Shown here: piece by piece, positions 15,695-24,852 of the stretch
Layout: each line of letters opens with the position of its first letter
How positions within the stretch are numbered: the first letter of the stretch is position 1
Assembly: GCA_013286085.1 (NCBI GenBank)
Contig: JABDGK010000013.1
Coordinates: forward strand, 12,624-46,538
Reading direction: 5' to 3'
Origin: Gammaproteobacteria bacterium
GTDB taxonomy: Bacteria; Pseudomonadota; Gammaproteobacteria; DSM-16500
DNA: 33,915 bases
Position numbers and translations under genes: made by a program
The notes under the pieces: model-generated
The model's input: the letters and a program-made list of their open reading frames with translations, nothing else
What the model was told of the DNA's origin: nothing
Databases searched by the model: none

Positions 15695-16506
15695 CGCTAT
15701 TAGAAATATTGTTATCATTGTTTCTTAGTATCGGCTTGTTTGCCATATTGATAACAATATATCTTACTACAGTAAAAAATGCTGCCATACAAGCGGCATA
15801 TTATTCTATTCAGCAAAACAGCCAGCTTGCGTTGCAAATATTAGCGCGTGACATTCATAGCGCGGGTTATATCGGTTGTGGTCGTTTAACCGAAGATTTC
15901 CCTGTGCAAACATATTTGCATTATTCATTACGACCTAACAATAAAATAATAGGTGAGGATAGTGCAATTACAGTGAGATCGGCTAGCACCGAGTCAGCTT
16001 ATCTACCACTATCCATGGATAGTTTGCAGGTATTATTTGTTTCATTGGATGCGCATTTCAGTCGACAGGATGTGGTGATTGTTTCTGATTGCGAATCAGC
16101 AGAAATTTTTCAAATTAAATCGATTGAATCTGCCGGTGAGAATCAACAAAAAATCATAACACAAATGCCATTGCATAAACACTACGCGCAATATGCTGAA
16201 GTCAGTAAATTAGAAGAAAATCATTATGTTGTCGCGGATACCAAACGTGTGGATTCAACTGGAAAAATAATTAAAGCATTATTTCGGCGTTATGCTTCCG
16301 GCCACAATCTGGAGTTGGTGGAGGGGGTTCAGCAATTGCAATTTGAATACGATGTGTTACGCAATAATAGCATTGTCCGTGTGCATGCAAATGCAGTGAC
16401 TGATTGGGCTACTGTTGTGGGTGTTGCTATGGCGGTGACGGTGCATGCCATGAGTGCTTATCCACTACAAAAAATGGAATATGGTTATGCAGCACTCTCG
16501 TCTTAA
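15661..16506 (+). CDS. pilW: Type IV minor pilin, PilW-like
   Basis: A 281-aa PilW-like minor pilin. The prepilin leader MSQQRNFIRG is followed by ITLLEILLSLFLSIGLFAIL, with Glu at +5. The next segment, SQLALQILARDIHSAGYIGCG, is highly typical of PilW, which places a conserved Cys after the first helix. The second half includes LVEGVQQLQFEYDV, also common in PilW. It overlaps pilV upstream and the pilX-like gene downstream, so translation is coupled. No pilY1, pilE or fimT lies next to it, although these usually complete the cluster. Confidence 0.88.
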   Translation: MSQQRNFIRGITLLEILLSLFLSIGLFAILITIYLTTVKNAAIQAAYYSIQQNSQLALQILARDIHSAGYIGCGRLTEDFPVQTYLHYSLRPNNKIIGEDSAITVRSASTESAYLPLSMDSLQVLFVSLDAHFSRQDVVIVSDCESAEIFQIKSIESAGENQQKIITQMPLHKHYAQYAEVSKLEENHYVVADTKRVDSTGKIIKALFRRYASGHNLELVEGVQQLQFEYDVLRNNSIVRVHANAVTDWATVVGVAMAVTVHAMSAYPLQKMEYGYAALSS

Positions 16507-17041
16507 ACAAAGCGGCTTTATTTTACTTGTGGCGTTGATTACGTTGCAAATACTGAGTTTATTGGGATTATTTGCTTTGCAAAGCTATCTTTGGGAGAGT
16601 CGAATGCTACATCAGTTTTGGTTGCGGCAAGAAATGATGGCAACAGCAACCTATCAAATGCAACAAGCAGAAAAAAAATTACTTTATTCTGCGCCGTCTT
16701 GTTTAATTCCTAAGACAGCCGCCGCTTTGCTAATTACAAAATCGCACTCTTGGTGGCAGTCTGTATCTTGTCATGGTAATTTTCATCAGTTTCAGTATTA
16801 TTATGTGATGGAATCGTTGGGTGATGATGCTTGTGCGGATATGGAACAATTGCAGCCCGCTGTGATTAAATCCATCGCGAGTTATTTTCGTATCACGCTA
16901 TTTATGATGTCCTCATCTAATCTACTACAATATGTTATACTGCAGCGTACAGTTGTTAAACCCCATGCAGTGGCAAGTCTATGTACCGGCCAGCATCATC
17001 GTGTGCTGATGGGTGAGCAATCAAGTAGAGAGCTAATATAG
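16487..17041 (+). CDS. PilX-like minor pilin or pilus assembly protein
   Basis: About 185 aa. MQHSRLKQSG then FILLVALITLQILSLLGLFAL forms a short leader and first helix of prepilin type, but position +5 is Val rather than Glu, as in GspK/PilX-type tip subunits. The body is poorly conserved, with Cys pairs. The longer frame from 16454 would run further back into pilW. I prefer ATG 16487 (GGA about 8 nt upstream), and ATG 16481 is equally possible. Overlap with pilW is 20 nt. The assignment rests on position after pilW and on the leader, so it is less certain than its neighbours. Confidence 0.7.
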   Translation: MQHSRLKQSGFILLVALITLQILSLLGLFALQSYLWESRMLHQFWLRQEMMATATYQMQQAEKKLLYSAPSCLIPKTAAALLITKSHSWWQSVSCHGNFHQFQYYYVMESLGDDACADMEQLQPAVIKSIASYFRITLFMMSSSNLLQYVILQRTVVKPHAVASLCTGQHHRVLMGEQSSRELI

Positions 17042-17047
17042 GAACGG

Positions 17048-17881
17048 ATGAATATGACTGCAGATACATTAAAAGACAAAGTGATTTTTATTACTGGCGC
17101 TAGTCGTGGTATTGGCCGTGAAATTGCGCTGCGTTGTGCTCGGGATGGAGCAAAAATTATCGTCGCCGCGAAAACAACGGAGCCGCATCCAACCTTGCCT
17201 GGCACCATCTATACAGTGGCGAAAGAAATCGAAGCGGCGGGTGGTACCGCGCTGCCTGTGCAATTGGATATTCGGGATGAAAAAAATGTTTATGACGTCG
17301 TTAGGCAGGCAGTAGATTCATTCGGCGGTATTGATATTTTGGTAAATAACGCCAGCGCTATTTTTTTAGCATCAACGGAACAAATGCCCATGAAGCGGTT
17401 TGATTTGGTTTTTTCTGTTAATGTGCGCGGTACTTTTTTATGTTCACAAGCTTGTATTCCTTATTTAAAAAATTCAACGAATCCTCATATTCTTAATTTA
17501 TCTCCGCCATTAAATATGAAGGCAAAATGGTTCAAAAATCATGTTGCTTATACGATGTCAAAATACGGCATGAGTATGTGTACCTTGGGTATGGCTGAAG
17601 AATTTAAACAAGATGGCATTGCCGTGAATTCATTGTGGCCTAAAACCACTATTGCAACGGCAGCCATTGAAGTGAATTTTCCTAAACAAATTTTAGAGGC
17701 TAGTCGCAAGCCTACTATTGTGGCGGATGCCGCTCATGGCATTTTGACGAGTAATAGTCGTGAAGTATCAGGGAATTTCTTTGTAGATGAAGATTTTTTA
17801 TTGACGCAGGGCGTGACAGATTTCACGCAATATGCCGTCAGTCCGGGTATTCAACCTTATCCGGATTTCTTTTTGGACTAA
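17048..17881 (+). CDS. Short-chain dehydrogenase, HSDL2-like
   Basis: A 277-aa NAD(P)-dependent SDR oxidoreductase. The cofactor motif TGASRGIG is at 16-23, NNAS at 100-103, Ser152, and the catalytic YTMSK (Tyr168, Lys172). The insert KTTEPHPTLPGTIYTVAKEI and the NLSPPLNM block are typical of the hydroxysteroid dehydrogenase-like protein 2 family, which is linked to lipid metabolism; the substrate is unknown. It starts 6 nt after the pilX-like stop with AGGAACGG before the ATG, so it is probably read with the pilin genes, an unexpected partner. It converges on the barrel gene with a 3-nt gap. Confidence 0.93.
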   Translation: MNMTADTLKDKVIFITGASRGIGREIALRCARDGAKIIVAAKTTEPHPTLPGTIYTVAKEIEAAGGTALPVQLDIRDEKNVYDVVRQAVDSFGGIDILVNNASAIFLASTEQMPMKRFDLVFSVNVRGTFLCSQACIPYLKNSTNPHILNLSPPLNMKAKWFKNHVAYTMSKYGMSMCTLGMAEEFKQDGIAVNSLWPKTTIATAAIEVNFPKQILEASRKPTIVADAAHGILTSNSREVSGNFFVDEDFLLTQGVTDFTQYAVSPGIQPYPDFFLD

Positions 17882-17884
17882 GGC

Positions 17885-18664
17885 CTAATTAAATTTCCAA
17901 TTTAACCCTAACAATAAGCTTTGACTATCCACCTTAAATGTTGGTGGAGAAACTACCCCGGCGTTAGTTGGAGATATGCTGCCCAGGTTTGTATATAAAT
18001 ACTCTAATGCAGCAGTTAAATGTGTTGTTAGCCCTATACGAACGCCTGTACCAAGATCATAAGCAAAGTTGGTATTGGTATTTTTATTGAATGACGTGGG
18101 AACAACGCCACTGCCTGCAATAACCACTTCTTGAAACGAAATTGTATTCCAGGCAGCGCCTATACCAAGAATAGGGTAGATCTCAAACGGATCCAGGTTA
18201 AACAACAGGGGTTTCACATCCAGCATGAGACGTGTACTGGTGATGGGTGCGCCAAAGCTAAAATTATTCAACGCAGCATTTTGAAATTGCCAGACGTTAC
18301 CATTGATTGTAGTAGAGCTCCCATAAAGGTTTAGTTCAACTAATAAATCATTCAGGACAGTTCTGTTTTTCAGTTTCTCTGCAAAGAAGTGATATCCCAC
18401 GCCTATTTTCCAGAGAGAACCATTAAACTTTTTTTGATAGAGGTTAGCAGTTCCGCCACTTGAAGTCTGATTTACTTGGACGCTGTCAGTTTCCGACGGA
18501 GACATAATAATTTTTGTATTATTTGTATATATCCACGCTGGACCACCTGCTGCTGAAATTTCCATGTTTTTTAATTTAGCGGGTGCCGCTGGCGGTGTTG
18601 CAGCAGATACTGAGCAGGATAAAAAGAAGAGCGCAAGATACCCAGAATATTTTATCTTTATCAT
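17885..18664 (-). CDS. Outer-membrane beta-barrel protein
   Basis: About 259 aa. A signal peptide covers roughly the first 20 residues (hydrophobic LALFFLSC, cleavage after SVSA). The mature part has alternating polar/hydrophobic strands, Gly-rich turns such as YDLGTGVRIGLTTHLTAALEYLY, and ends with LLLGLNWKFN, a typical barrel terminus. This resembles OmpA-barrel/OmpW-like or surface-antigen-like porins, but no subfamily is certain. I chose ATG 18664 (GGAAA 9 nt upstream) over a TTG at 18673. No lipid-box Cys sits at the expected site, so it is not obviously a lipoprotein. Confidence 0.82.
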   Translation of the reverse strand: MIKIKYSGYLALFFLSCSVSAATPPAAPAKLKNMEISAAGGPAWIYTNNTKIIMSPSETDSVQVNQTSSGGTANLYQKKFNGSLWKIGVGYHFFAEKLKNRTVLNDLLVELNLYGSSTTINGNVWQFQNAALNNFSFGAPITSTRLMLDVKPLLFNLDPFEIYPILGIGAAWNTISFQEVVIAGSGVVPTSFNKNTNTNFAYDLGTGVRIGLTTHLTAALEYLYTNLGSISPTNAGVVSPPTFKVDSQSLLLGLNWKFN

Positions 18665-18997
18665 ATTAATCAATTTCCGTATCGAATAAATATTTAAAAA
18701 GTTACGTGATGATATCGCTATTCAAGAAAGAGATAAAGAAATTTCAGACAATAAAAAAGCAGGGATTGCTCAAAGCCGGTTATCTCATAAGTGGAGGTCT
18801 CAGTGATATTTTAGGCTTCCTAAAACACGAGTTAAAGGCATGCACACCATATCAGCTCTCTGACTTCCGTTTTCGAATCGTTGGGCTTTGACACACTTCC
18901 TGCTTACTTTAATCATAGTACTTTCTTGGTTTTTTTCCAGCATATTTTTTTAATTTGTGTAATAAAAAATCTGTTGACAATGTTTAACTTTGCGATT
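18665..18997. other. 333-bp gap without a convincing gene
   Basis: A 61-codon plus-strand frame at 18706-18891 has no ribosome site or recognisable product. Another frame across the same stretch reads as 38 peptide-like codons without a start. Either could be a gene fossil, and neither is supported. The far end is AT-rich and includes TTGACA at 18974-18979 with no clear partner box. Confidence 0.4.
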
Positions 18998-21900
18998 TTA
19001 TTTGACTTGCCATTCGCACCAGGCTGGCACGAGAGGGAAGTATAATCCCATAAAAATAGGCCTCTTATCTAGCTGTTTAATTGCTTGATAATATTGAAAC
19101 ATTTTATCGTAATACGCTTGCTGTTCGGCAGCTAAAAACGCGTCAAGCTTTTCGTCATGGGGGGCAGCCGTTTTATAATCAATAATCCAACGATTGCCAG
19201 CGACGTCAATAAACGTTCTATCAATAATAATTTCTTTGACTTCGTTATCAATGAGTGTACTGAGTGCCAGTTCAGATTGAGCGTCTGAATGCGCTTGTAG
19301 AATCCATTGACCTCGTTCATCTTGCAATGCGTTTTGAATGCTTTGCATGCAGGTTGCTACTGTTTGTGGAATATCTGTTTGTATCACACCTTGCTTCAGT
19401 AAATGCGTTTTTAGATAGTCTTTTTGTGTGGGTACTGATTGCATTTGCCACCAATCCAATCCATGCAAGCTCATCATTTCAAAAACGCTATGTACAACAG
19501 TGCCAATATGTTTTGGATTATTCTGTGATAACTGAAAGCTCGGTAATTTTTGCTGTTTTTTAGTAGACTCAGGCATTCTTTCGTGAATAGGGTTTTCCCA
19601 CGTTAGATCAAGTCGCTTTATGCGTCGTGGTGTCGATGAATTTTTTATTGTGTCATCGCTAATTGAATCACGCTGCTCTGGGCGAATATCATGCTGAATG
19701 GCTGGCCACAGTTTATCGAGTAAACTTCTAGCTTTGGTATTCGTTGTGGTATTTTCTTCTTTATTTTTAGCTGAAAGTGAAAAAAATAAATAAAGCTGTT
19801 TTTTGGCGCGTGTAGCAGCAACGTATAGTAAGCGCCCCATTTCATTATCCGATTTTATTTTGTGTTGTTCTTTAATGTAATTATAAATCGAATCACTATC
19901 TTCACCGGCGGCATTGACGGGTGCTAATACTAATGCATTTGTTGTGTTCTCGCGGGGTTTTTCCATCCACAGTAATAATTGTTTTTCATCATGTGGTGCA
20001 AGACGTTCGAGATGGGGCAGGATGACCGTATCAAATTCTAAGCCTTTTGCATTATGGACTGTCATTATTTGTAATGAATTATCGGCTTGATTATTGGGTG
20101 CGGCAAATAATTTACTGACGTGATTTTCTAAATTGTCTAAATTGGCAAGTTCACCGCCGTTATCTAATTTTTCCAGTAAGCTAAAATACGCTGCAATATC
20201 TTCAAGATCAGAAGCCTGCTCTAAACACGCAGGGCCTCCGAGAGCTAGCCACGTACTTTCAATCCAGCGGCGTAACGTATGACGTTTTCGCTCCGCGACT
20301 TTATTGATAAGAACCGGCGTGATTCGTGCTAAGCGTTGTTGGCCTTCCGTACTGGTTGTTGTAACAAATTCTGGTTTTTTGATAATGTCTAACATAGTTT
20401 GGTATGGTTTGTTGCCAGCAAGCTTGAAGAGATCGCTCAAGCTTAAGCCACACCAGGGTGCGCGTAAAACCGCGAGCCATGCTACACGATCAGCTGGATT
20501 CAGCATGGCACGTGTTAGTGCCATCATATCTTGAATGATGGAGCGAGAATCGAGAGGGTCAATTTTAATAGCACGATAGGCAAGATTCGCTTTCTTTAAA
20601 CAAGGGATAATATATTCCAAATGCGTGCGCGCACGAACTAAAATTGCAATGGAGCCAGTTGGATTCACTTGTTTTGTTTTTAAAATTAATTCAACAATGG
20701 CTTCTGCTTGCAGCAATGGCTCAGTTCCAGTGATGGCATGATGGGCTACGACAGAATCAGTTGCTTCATTAGCTTGATTCGCAATACTATGACTATATGT
20801 GACAGCACCTGTAGCAATGTCTTCAAACGGTGATAATACTTTTTCGAAATGCGTATTGACCCAATCTACTACAACCGGTGTAGAACGAAAATTAACGGAT
20901 AACGTTAATGGCTCCAGTTTAATGTGGCCGATGCCGCTCTGCCGTGCGCGAATGAATAACCCAACTTCTGCTTCGCGAAAACGGTAAATGGATTGCATAG
21001 GATCGCCGACGACAAAGAGCGTGCGGCCATCGTATTGTTCCCAGCCGGCAATGAGTTTTTCAAGAAGGCGATATTGGCTATTTGAGGTATCTTGAAATTC
21101 ATCAATTAAAATATGCTTGATTTGATAATCTAATGCTAAAGCAAGATCGGTGGGCGCTGCTTCTGTACCCAGTGCTATTAAAGCGGCTTGGGCATTTTCG
21201 ATGTAATCAATTTTGTTATGGTTTTGGAAAATGACGCGTAACTGTGCCACGACAATTCGCAATATTTGATATAAAGCGTTTAAGGCTTGCCATTGATTAT
21301 CTTGATAGCGATGAGCAGGTGCGTAATTGAGTTCAAGCAAGGCAAGATGTAATTTTTTATGTTGGCTTAATTTTTCAATATGATTTTCCATGCGCTGTTT
21401 CATGTCTTTGAACAGCGATTTTTCTGCCGGATTGGCGGCACTGCCTGGTGCTGGAAAGCCTATGCGTTTATCAAAACTCTTACGCCATTTATTGTCTTGT
21501 GTCAGTAGTAGTTGACTGATACCAAGCCATGTGTCGATATCGTTTAACCCGTTACCTGGTAATTCTGTTAAGTTCTGACAGTGAGCGATATTGGGTTTGT
21601 CACCTGCTTGTGTCACGTGATAGCCAGCATATCTGACAATTTCTAACAGATCGGCAGTGTGTTCAGTGGGAAATGCCGTTTGTAGTCGGGTCAAGGTATC
21701 AATGACAACGGCTGATAAATGTGTCTCTAACTCTTCGCGCAAATTTGGCTGGTCAACCTCGCGCATCATATAGGGTAGCCATTGATCGCGCTTGGCAAGC
21801 ATGTTGACTAATAAATCCTGTAATTTACGGAGATTATTATCGCGATGTAATAGTAGCAAAGCAATGGCATCAGACCATTCCAGATTTTCTTCCAGATGGG

Positions 21901-22384
21901 ATAAAAATTCTTGTACGGCTTCGCGATACAGTGGCATCGCATCGTCAGTAATTTCAGGTGGCGCCCCAAAATGTGAAAGAATCGGTAAATGTTTGACGAG
22001 GCTTGCATTGAAAGAGTCAATGGTTTGAATGCGTAGTCGATTTGGATTGCTCAACAAATCCCAATGAAGAGCTTGATCTCGCGCTAAAGCTTTGCGAGCG
22101 AGCTTCCAAGTTTTTTTTGCGTGTGGCGCTTCAGGTTCAGGATCATTCGCCGCTTGTTGGAATGTTTTAATGATTCTGGCACGCATTTCAGCAGCGGCTT
22201 TTTTGGTAAATGTAATCGCTAGAATTTCTTCGGGTGAATTGACATGGGCAAGTAATACTAAAAATCGTTGTGTTAATAATTCGGTTTTACCGGAACCAGC
22301 GGGTGCTTGCACAATGAATGAATGTGTAGGATCTAACGCCCGTTGGCGTTGTGTTTCATCTTGTATAGTTTGTTCTAGTATCAT
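18998..22384 (-). CDS. AddA/RecB-like UvrD helicase-nuclease
   Basis: An 1128-aa ATP-dependent DNA helicase fused to a nuclease, for processing double-strand breaks before homologous recombination. The Walker A motif APAGSGKT is at 27-34. AITFTKKAAAEMRARI is at 56-71, Walker B IDEFQDT is at 427-433, and GDPMQSIYRFREAE follows. The helicase motifs MTVHNAKGLEFDTVILPHL and LLYVAATRAKKQLYL are further on. The C-terminus has a PD-(D/E)XK nuclease core with IIIDRTF and WIIDYKTA (Asp1069, Lys1071). Length and layout match AddA-type proteins more than RecB. Its likely partner is the AddB-like gene at 24853-27480, which is not adjacent here. No ribosome site stands out before the ATG. Confidence 0.92.
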   Translation of the reverse strand: MILEQTIQDETQRQRALDPTHSFIVQAPAGSGKTELLTQRFLVLLAHVNSPEEILAITFTKKAAAEMRARIIKTFQQAANDPEPEAPHAKKTWKLARKALARDQALHWDLLSNPNRLRIQTIDSFNASLVKHLPILSHFGAPPEITDDAMPLYREAVQEFLSHLEENLEWSDAIALLLLHRDNNLRKLQDLLVNMLAKRDQWLPYMMREVDQPNLREELETHLSAVVIDTLTRLQTAFPTEHTADLLEIVRYAGYHVTQAGDKPNIAHCQNLTELPGNGLNDIDTWLGISQLLLTQDNKWRKSFDKRIGFPAPGSAANPAEKSLFKDMKQRMENHIEKLSQHKKLHLALLELNYAPAHRYQDNQWQALNALYQILRIVVAQLRVIFQNHNKIDYIENAQAALIALGTEAAPTDLALALDYQIKHILIDEFQDTSNSQYRLLEKLIAGWEQYDGRTLFVVGDPMQSIYRFREAEVGLFIRARQSGIGHIKLEPLTLSVNFRSTPVVVDWVNTHFEKVLSPFEDIATGAVTYSHSIANQANEATDSVVAHHAITGTEPLLQAEAIVELILKTKQVNPTGSIAILVRARTHLEYIIPCLKKANLAYRAIKIDPLDSRSIIQDMMALTRAMLNPADRVAWLAVLRAPWCGLSLSDLFKLAGNKPYQTMLDIIKKPEFVTTTSTEGQQRLARITPVLINKVAERKRHTLRRWIESTWLALGGPACLEQASDLEDIAAYFSLLEKLDNGGELANLDNLENHVSKLFAAPNNQADNSLQIMTVHNAKGLEFDTVILPHLERLAPHDEKQLLLWMEKPRENTTNALVLAPVNAAGEDSDSIYNYIKEQHKIKSDNEMGRLLYVAATRAKKQLYLFFSLSAKNKEENTTTNTKARSLLDKLWPAIQHDIRPEQRDSISDDTIKNSSTPRRIKRLDLTWENPIHERMPESTKKQQKLPSFQLSQNNPKHIGTVVHSVFEMMSLHGLDWWQMQSVPTQKDYLKTHLLKQGVIQTDIPQTVATCMQSIQNALQDERGQWILQAHSDAQSELALSTLIDNEVKEIIIDRTFIDVAGNRWIIDYKTAAPHDEKLDAFLAAEQQAYYDKMFQYYQAIKQLDKRPIFMGLYFPLVPAWCEWQVK

Positions 22385-22481
22385 ATTGATTTTTTATTTC
22401 GTGTAGGCGTTGTTATTAGCCTGTAGTATACGCAAGCCAAAACATAATCTCTATTGGTATATTAACCCGCTCTAGCATCGC

Positions 22482-22505
22482 TACCGAGCCGCGCGTGGCT
22501 CAGTA
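22482..22505. repeat. Degenerate relative of the serC palindrome
   Basis: TACCGAGCC (22482-22490) and GGCTCAGTA (22497-22505) form a 9-bp stem with one mismatch and a 6-nt loop. The sequence matches the outer end of the palindrome at 11879-11956. It lies between the GNAT gene and the AddA-like gene and may reduce read-through. Confidence 0.6.
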
Positions 22506-22599
22506 AAAATACAGTTATATCCACAATAAAAAATTTGTGGGGATATCCCAGTGCTTCACTGCCTACGGGCTAAGCACTTCGGTTTAAAAATGAGAAAGT

Positions 22600-23442
22600 T
22601 CAGCCTAGCTCAAACGTTGTAATACCATAGATATTATCAAGGTTTAAATTCGGATTACCGTTACGATACATCCGTGCAGTACTGAATACTTCCTCCATTT
22701 TATATTTTGAAACTAGTTGTAAAGCATTTTTATTCGACTTAGGTATATCCAGATAAAATGGAGGTTCACCCGCTTTTGTCACCAATGCTCGAAATAAAAA
22801 ATCCGCAATAGCAAATGAGTCTGAAAATAATGGACCCATCTTGTAGCCTTCCCGGCATTTTTTAATGACGCCATAGCCTGATAATTTTCCCTTATCAAGA
22901 TAGGCCAAGGAATAACAATCTGTTTGTGTTATCCATGATGTTAAGAAGGTTGAACGTGAGGCGGGAAAGTATTGTTTATCATAATCTAGTAAATCTAAAA
23001 ATGGCACTTCACATAAATCAACAATTGCTTTATCAACAGGAAAGCTATACCATCCAGCGCTTCTGTATCTCGCATTGAGATGCGCTACCGTAAAGCCGAT
23101 ATTTTCATATTTATTTAACATTCCAAGCACGCCATCAATGCCTATTATACGGTTACCGGCATAATCTAATAGTGTCTGGGTTAATTGCATACCATATCCT
23201 TGACCGCGATATGCGGGTTTTATGATATAAAAACCGCAAAAAGCAAAGCGATCATTGTAAGCAATAGCTGAACCTACGGCGATTGGTTTTCCACTTAATT
23301 TTCCAATAAAAAATCCCTGCGGGTCCGCCGCATAAAAGCATTCAGCATCTCGCAATCCAGGATTCCAACCTTCTGTCGCGGCCCAGTTGACAGCCATTGT
23401 TATATCTTCTTTACTCATTCGTTGAATAATTAATTTTGACAT
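22600..23442 (-). CDS. Two-domain GNAT N-acetyltransferase
   Basis: A 280-aa protein. The N-terminal GNAT domain has FYIIKPAYRGQGYGMQLTQ, whose RGQGYG is the acetyl-CoA pyrophosphate loop. The C-terminal half, with GYGVIKKCREGYKMGPLFSD and YLDIPKSNKNA, matches the second domain (Acetyltransf_18 type) of a family found in bacteria and some animals. The acceptor substrate is unknown. The frame extends to 23487; I chose ATG 23442 (GGA box 7 nt upstream, start MSKLIIQRM). It lies between the AddB-like and AddA-like genes on the same strand and could be read into the latter, although palindromes in the 215-bp gap may prevent this. Confidence 0.9.
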   Translation of the reverse strand: MSKLIIQRMSKEDITMAVNWAATEGWNPGLRDAECFYAADPQGFFIGKLSGKPIAVGSAIAYNDRFAFCGFYIIKPAYRGQGYGMQLTQTLLDYAGNRIIGIDGVLGMLNKYENIGFTVAHLNARYRSAGWYSFPVDKAIVDLCEVPFLDLLDYDKQYFPASRSTFLTSWITQTDCYSLAYLDKGKLSGYGVIKKCREGYKMGPLFSDSFAIADFLFRALVTKAGEPPFYLDIPKSNKNALQLVSKYKMEEVFSTARMYRNGNPNLNLDNIYGITTFELG

Positions 23443-23643
23443 TATTTTTTCCAAAAATTGGCTAAATTTGTTATGCCAGTCTGGCAACGTTATAGATAAT
23501 ACAATGATTTTTTAATGAAGGAGCCCTGGCGATTATTTTAGAGCTTACTTATCACAAAATCATTAAATATGTCAAAAAACATGCCATTTCTGCGTGCTTT
23601 TAGTCGGTATCCCGTATTGTCATGGTAGCAACCTACTCATTTG

Positions 23644-23652
23644 TGATAAAAT
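23644..23652 (+). promoter_or_regulatory. Possible extended -10 promoter for the LRR gene
   Basis: TGATAAAAT fits an extended -10 element 63 nt before the LRR start. No -35 stands at the normal distance; TTGTCA at 23617 is too far away. Confidence 0.3.
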
Positions 23653-23715
23653 TAAAAAACATGCAAGTAGATCCCAAGCCATCAAAATGCATTTTGCGAA
23701 TTTATGGGGAATTGT

Positions 23716-24729
23716 ATGACAATATCACATCAAGAAGCACATCAAGAAAAAAATTTCGAAATCGAAGTCATGCTAGAAAAAGTCTTTCGTATTATCCATG
23801 AAGGCGTCATTCTACATGAATATTTAACCGATAAAGAATATTCCACATTGGCAGTTACATTAAAAAATATTAGTCCACCCTTGCGCACACTGCGCATTAG
23901 CCAATGCCAAGATAAACCACTTACCACCTATGCTTTATCGCAACTATTACGTAACAATATGACATTAGAATATTTTCATTTAGAGGCTAATCAAGTCGAA
24001 TCGGATGCTATTCAAGCGATTGCGAGCATTTTAAAGAGAAATGCGTCACTACAAAGCTTCACTTGTAGCTTAATTAATAATGAGTTAACAACAGATGATA
24101 TTGCTTCACTAGCGGATATGCTGTTAGAAAACAAATCACTCAAAGAACTTAATTTATATGCCACAGGAATTACGGCAGAAAAAACCAAACTACTTGCAAC
24201 CGCACTAGAAAAAAATCCGACTCTTAAAAAATTAAATTTAGCTTCCAATGAAATTTTTGATGAGGGTGCAATGGCTATTGCTAATGCACTCTCGCATAAT
24301 ACTAATCTTACCGAATTAAATTTATCAGATTGCCGAATTGGCAATAACGGCATAAAAACGCTTTTTTCTGCATTAAAACAAAATACAACTATGCAAACCA
24401 TTACACTCTGCCGATTGACGACAGAATCCATACAATCGCTTTCTGAGATGATTATGGAAAATAAAGGGTTGCAAAAATTAAACTTACCCTTATATACCAG
24501 CCAGTTCAATATTGAGCAAATTCAACTTTTGTTAGATGCCGTCAAAAAAAATAACTCCTTGAGAGAAATTAATATTCGTGATGACGATGGCAAACTTAAA
24601 AATGAAATAAACGAAATTCAACAAATTTTAACAAAAAATAAAGAAACTATTGTCGTGCAACAGCCAGTTGAACCACCCAAAGAAGAGGCTGCTCCAGTTA
24701 AAAAAGAAGAACCCACAACAAAAAAGTAA
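23716..24729 (+). CDS. Leucine-rich-repeat protein, ribonuclease-inhibitor type
   Basis: A 337-aa protein. About nine repeats of 26-30 residues cover residues 45-310, with the pattern LxxLNLxxNxIxxEGAxAIAxAL, for example LKKLNLASNEIFDEGAMAIA. This is the RNI/NOD class of LRR, a curved protein-binding scaffold most common in eukaryotes and in effectors of intracellular bacteria. The last 20 residues are Glu/Lys/Pro-rich (EEAAPVKKEEP), compatible with but not proof of a Dot/Icm-type export signal. No Sec signal or membrane segment is seen. I chose ATG 23716 because GGGGA lies 5 nt upstream; an in-frame ATG at 23704 precedes that box. It is the only plus-strand gene between 18.9 and 30.4 kb, set inside a repair-gene block. 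Confidence 0.9.
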   Translation: MTISHQEAHQEKNFEIEVMLEKVFRIIHEGVILHEYLTDKEYSTLAVTLKNISPPLRTLRISQCQDKPLTTYALSQLLRNNMTLEYFHLEANQVESDAIQAIASILKRNASLQSFTCSLINNELTTDDIASLADMLLENKSLKELNLYATGITAEKTKLLATALEKNPTLKKLNLASNEIFDEGAMAIANALSHNTNLTELNLSDCRIGNNGIKTLFSALKQNTTMQTITLCRLTTESIQSLSEMIMENKGLQKLNLPLYTSQFNIEQIQLLLDAVKKNNSLREINIRDDDGKLKNEINEIQQILTKNKETIVVQQPVEPPKEEAAPVKKEEPTTKK

Positions 24730-24744
24730 ATTCTTGGATGGCCA

Positions 24745-24767
24745 AAATCCAATATTGGTTTGGATTT
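24745..24767. terminator. Weak hairpin between LRR and AddB-like genes
   Basis: AAATCCAA and TTGGATTT form an 8-bp stem with a 7-nt loop, 15 nt after the LRR stop. It is AT-rich and is followed by A rather than T on the plus strand, so terminator function is uncertain. A fragment GTAGGGGTCAA at 24777-24787 matches the left edge of the array palindromes. Confidence 0.35.
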
Positions 24768-24852
24768 AAAAAAAGCGTAGGGGTCAATCCAGGCTAAAAA
24801 GCAGTTATGCAATAGTTGACTTGCCGACTTCTACCGTCAAAAAAACTCATTC

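Noticed and set aside
18706-18891. 61-codon plus-strand frame in the barrel/AddA gap
   Set aside because: No ribosome site or homology is visible; at best a gene fossil.
18974-18979. TTGACA as a -35 promoter box
   Set aside because: No good -10 follows at 16-18 nt, and it would drive antisense transcription into the AddA-like gene.
24012-24509. 165-codon antisense frame in the LRR gene
   Set aside because: Shadow of the regular LRR codon pattern; the plus-strand frame has clear repeats and a ribosome site.
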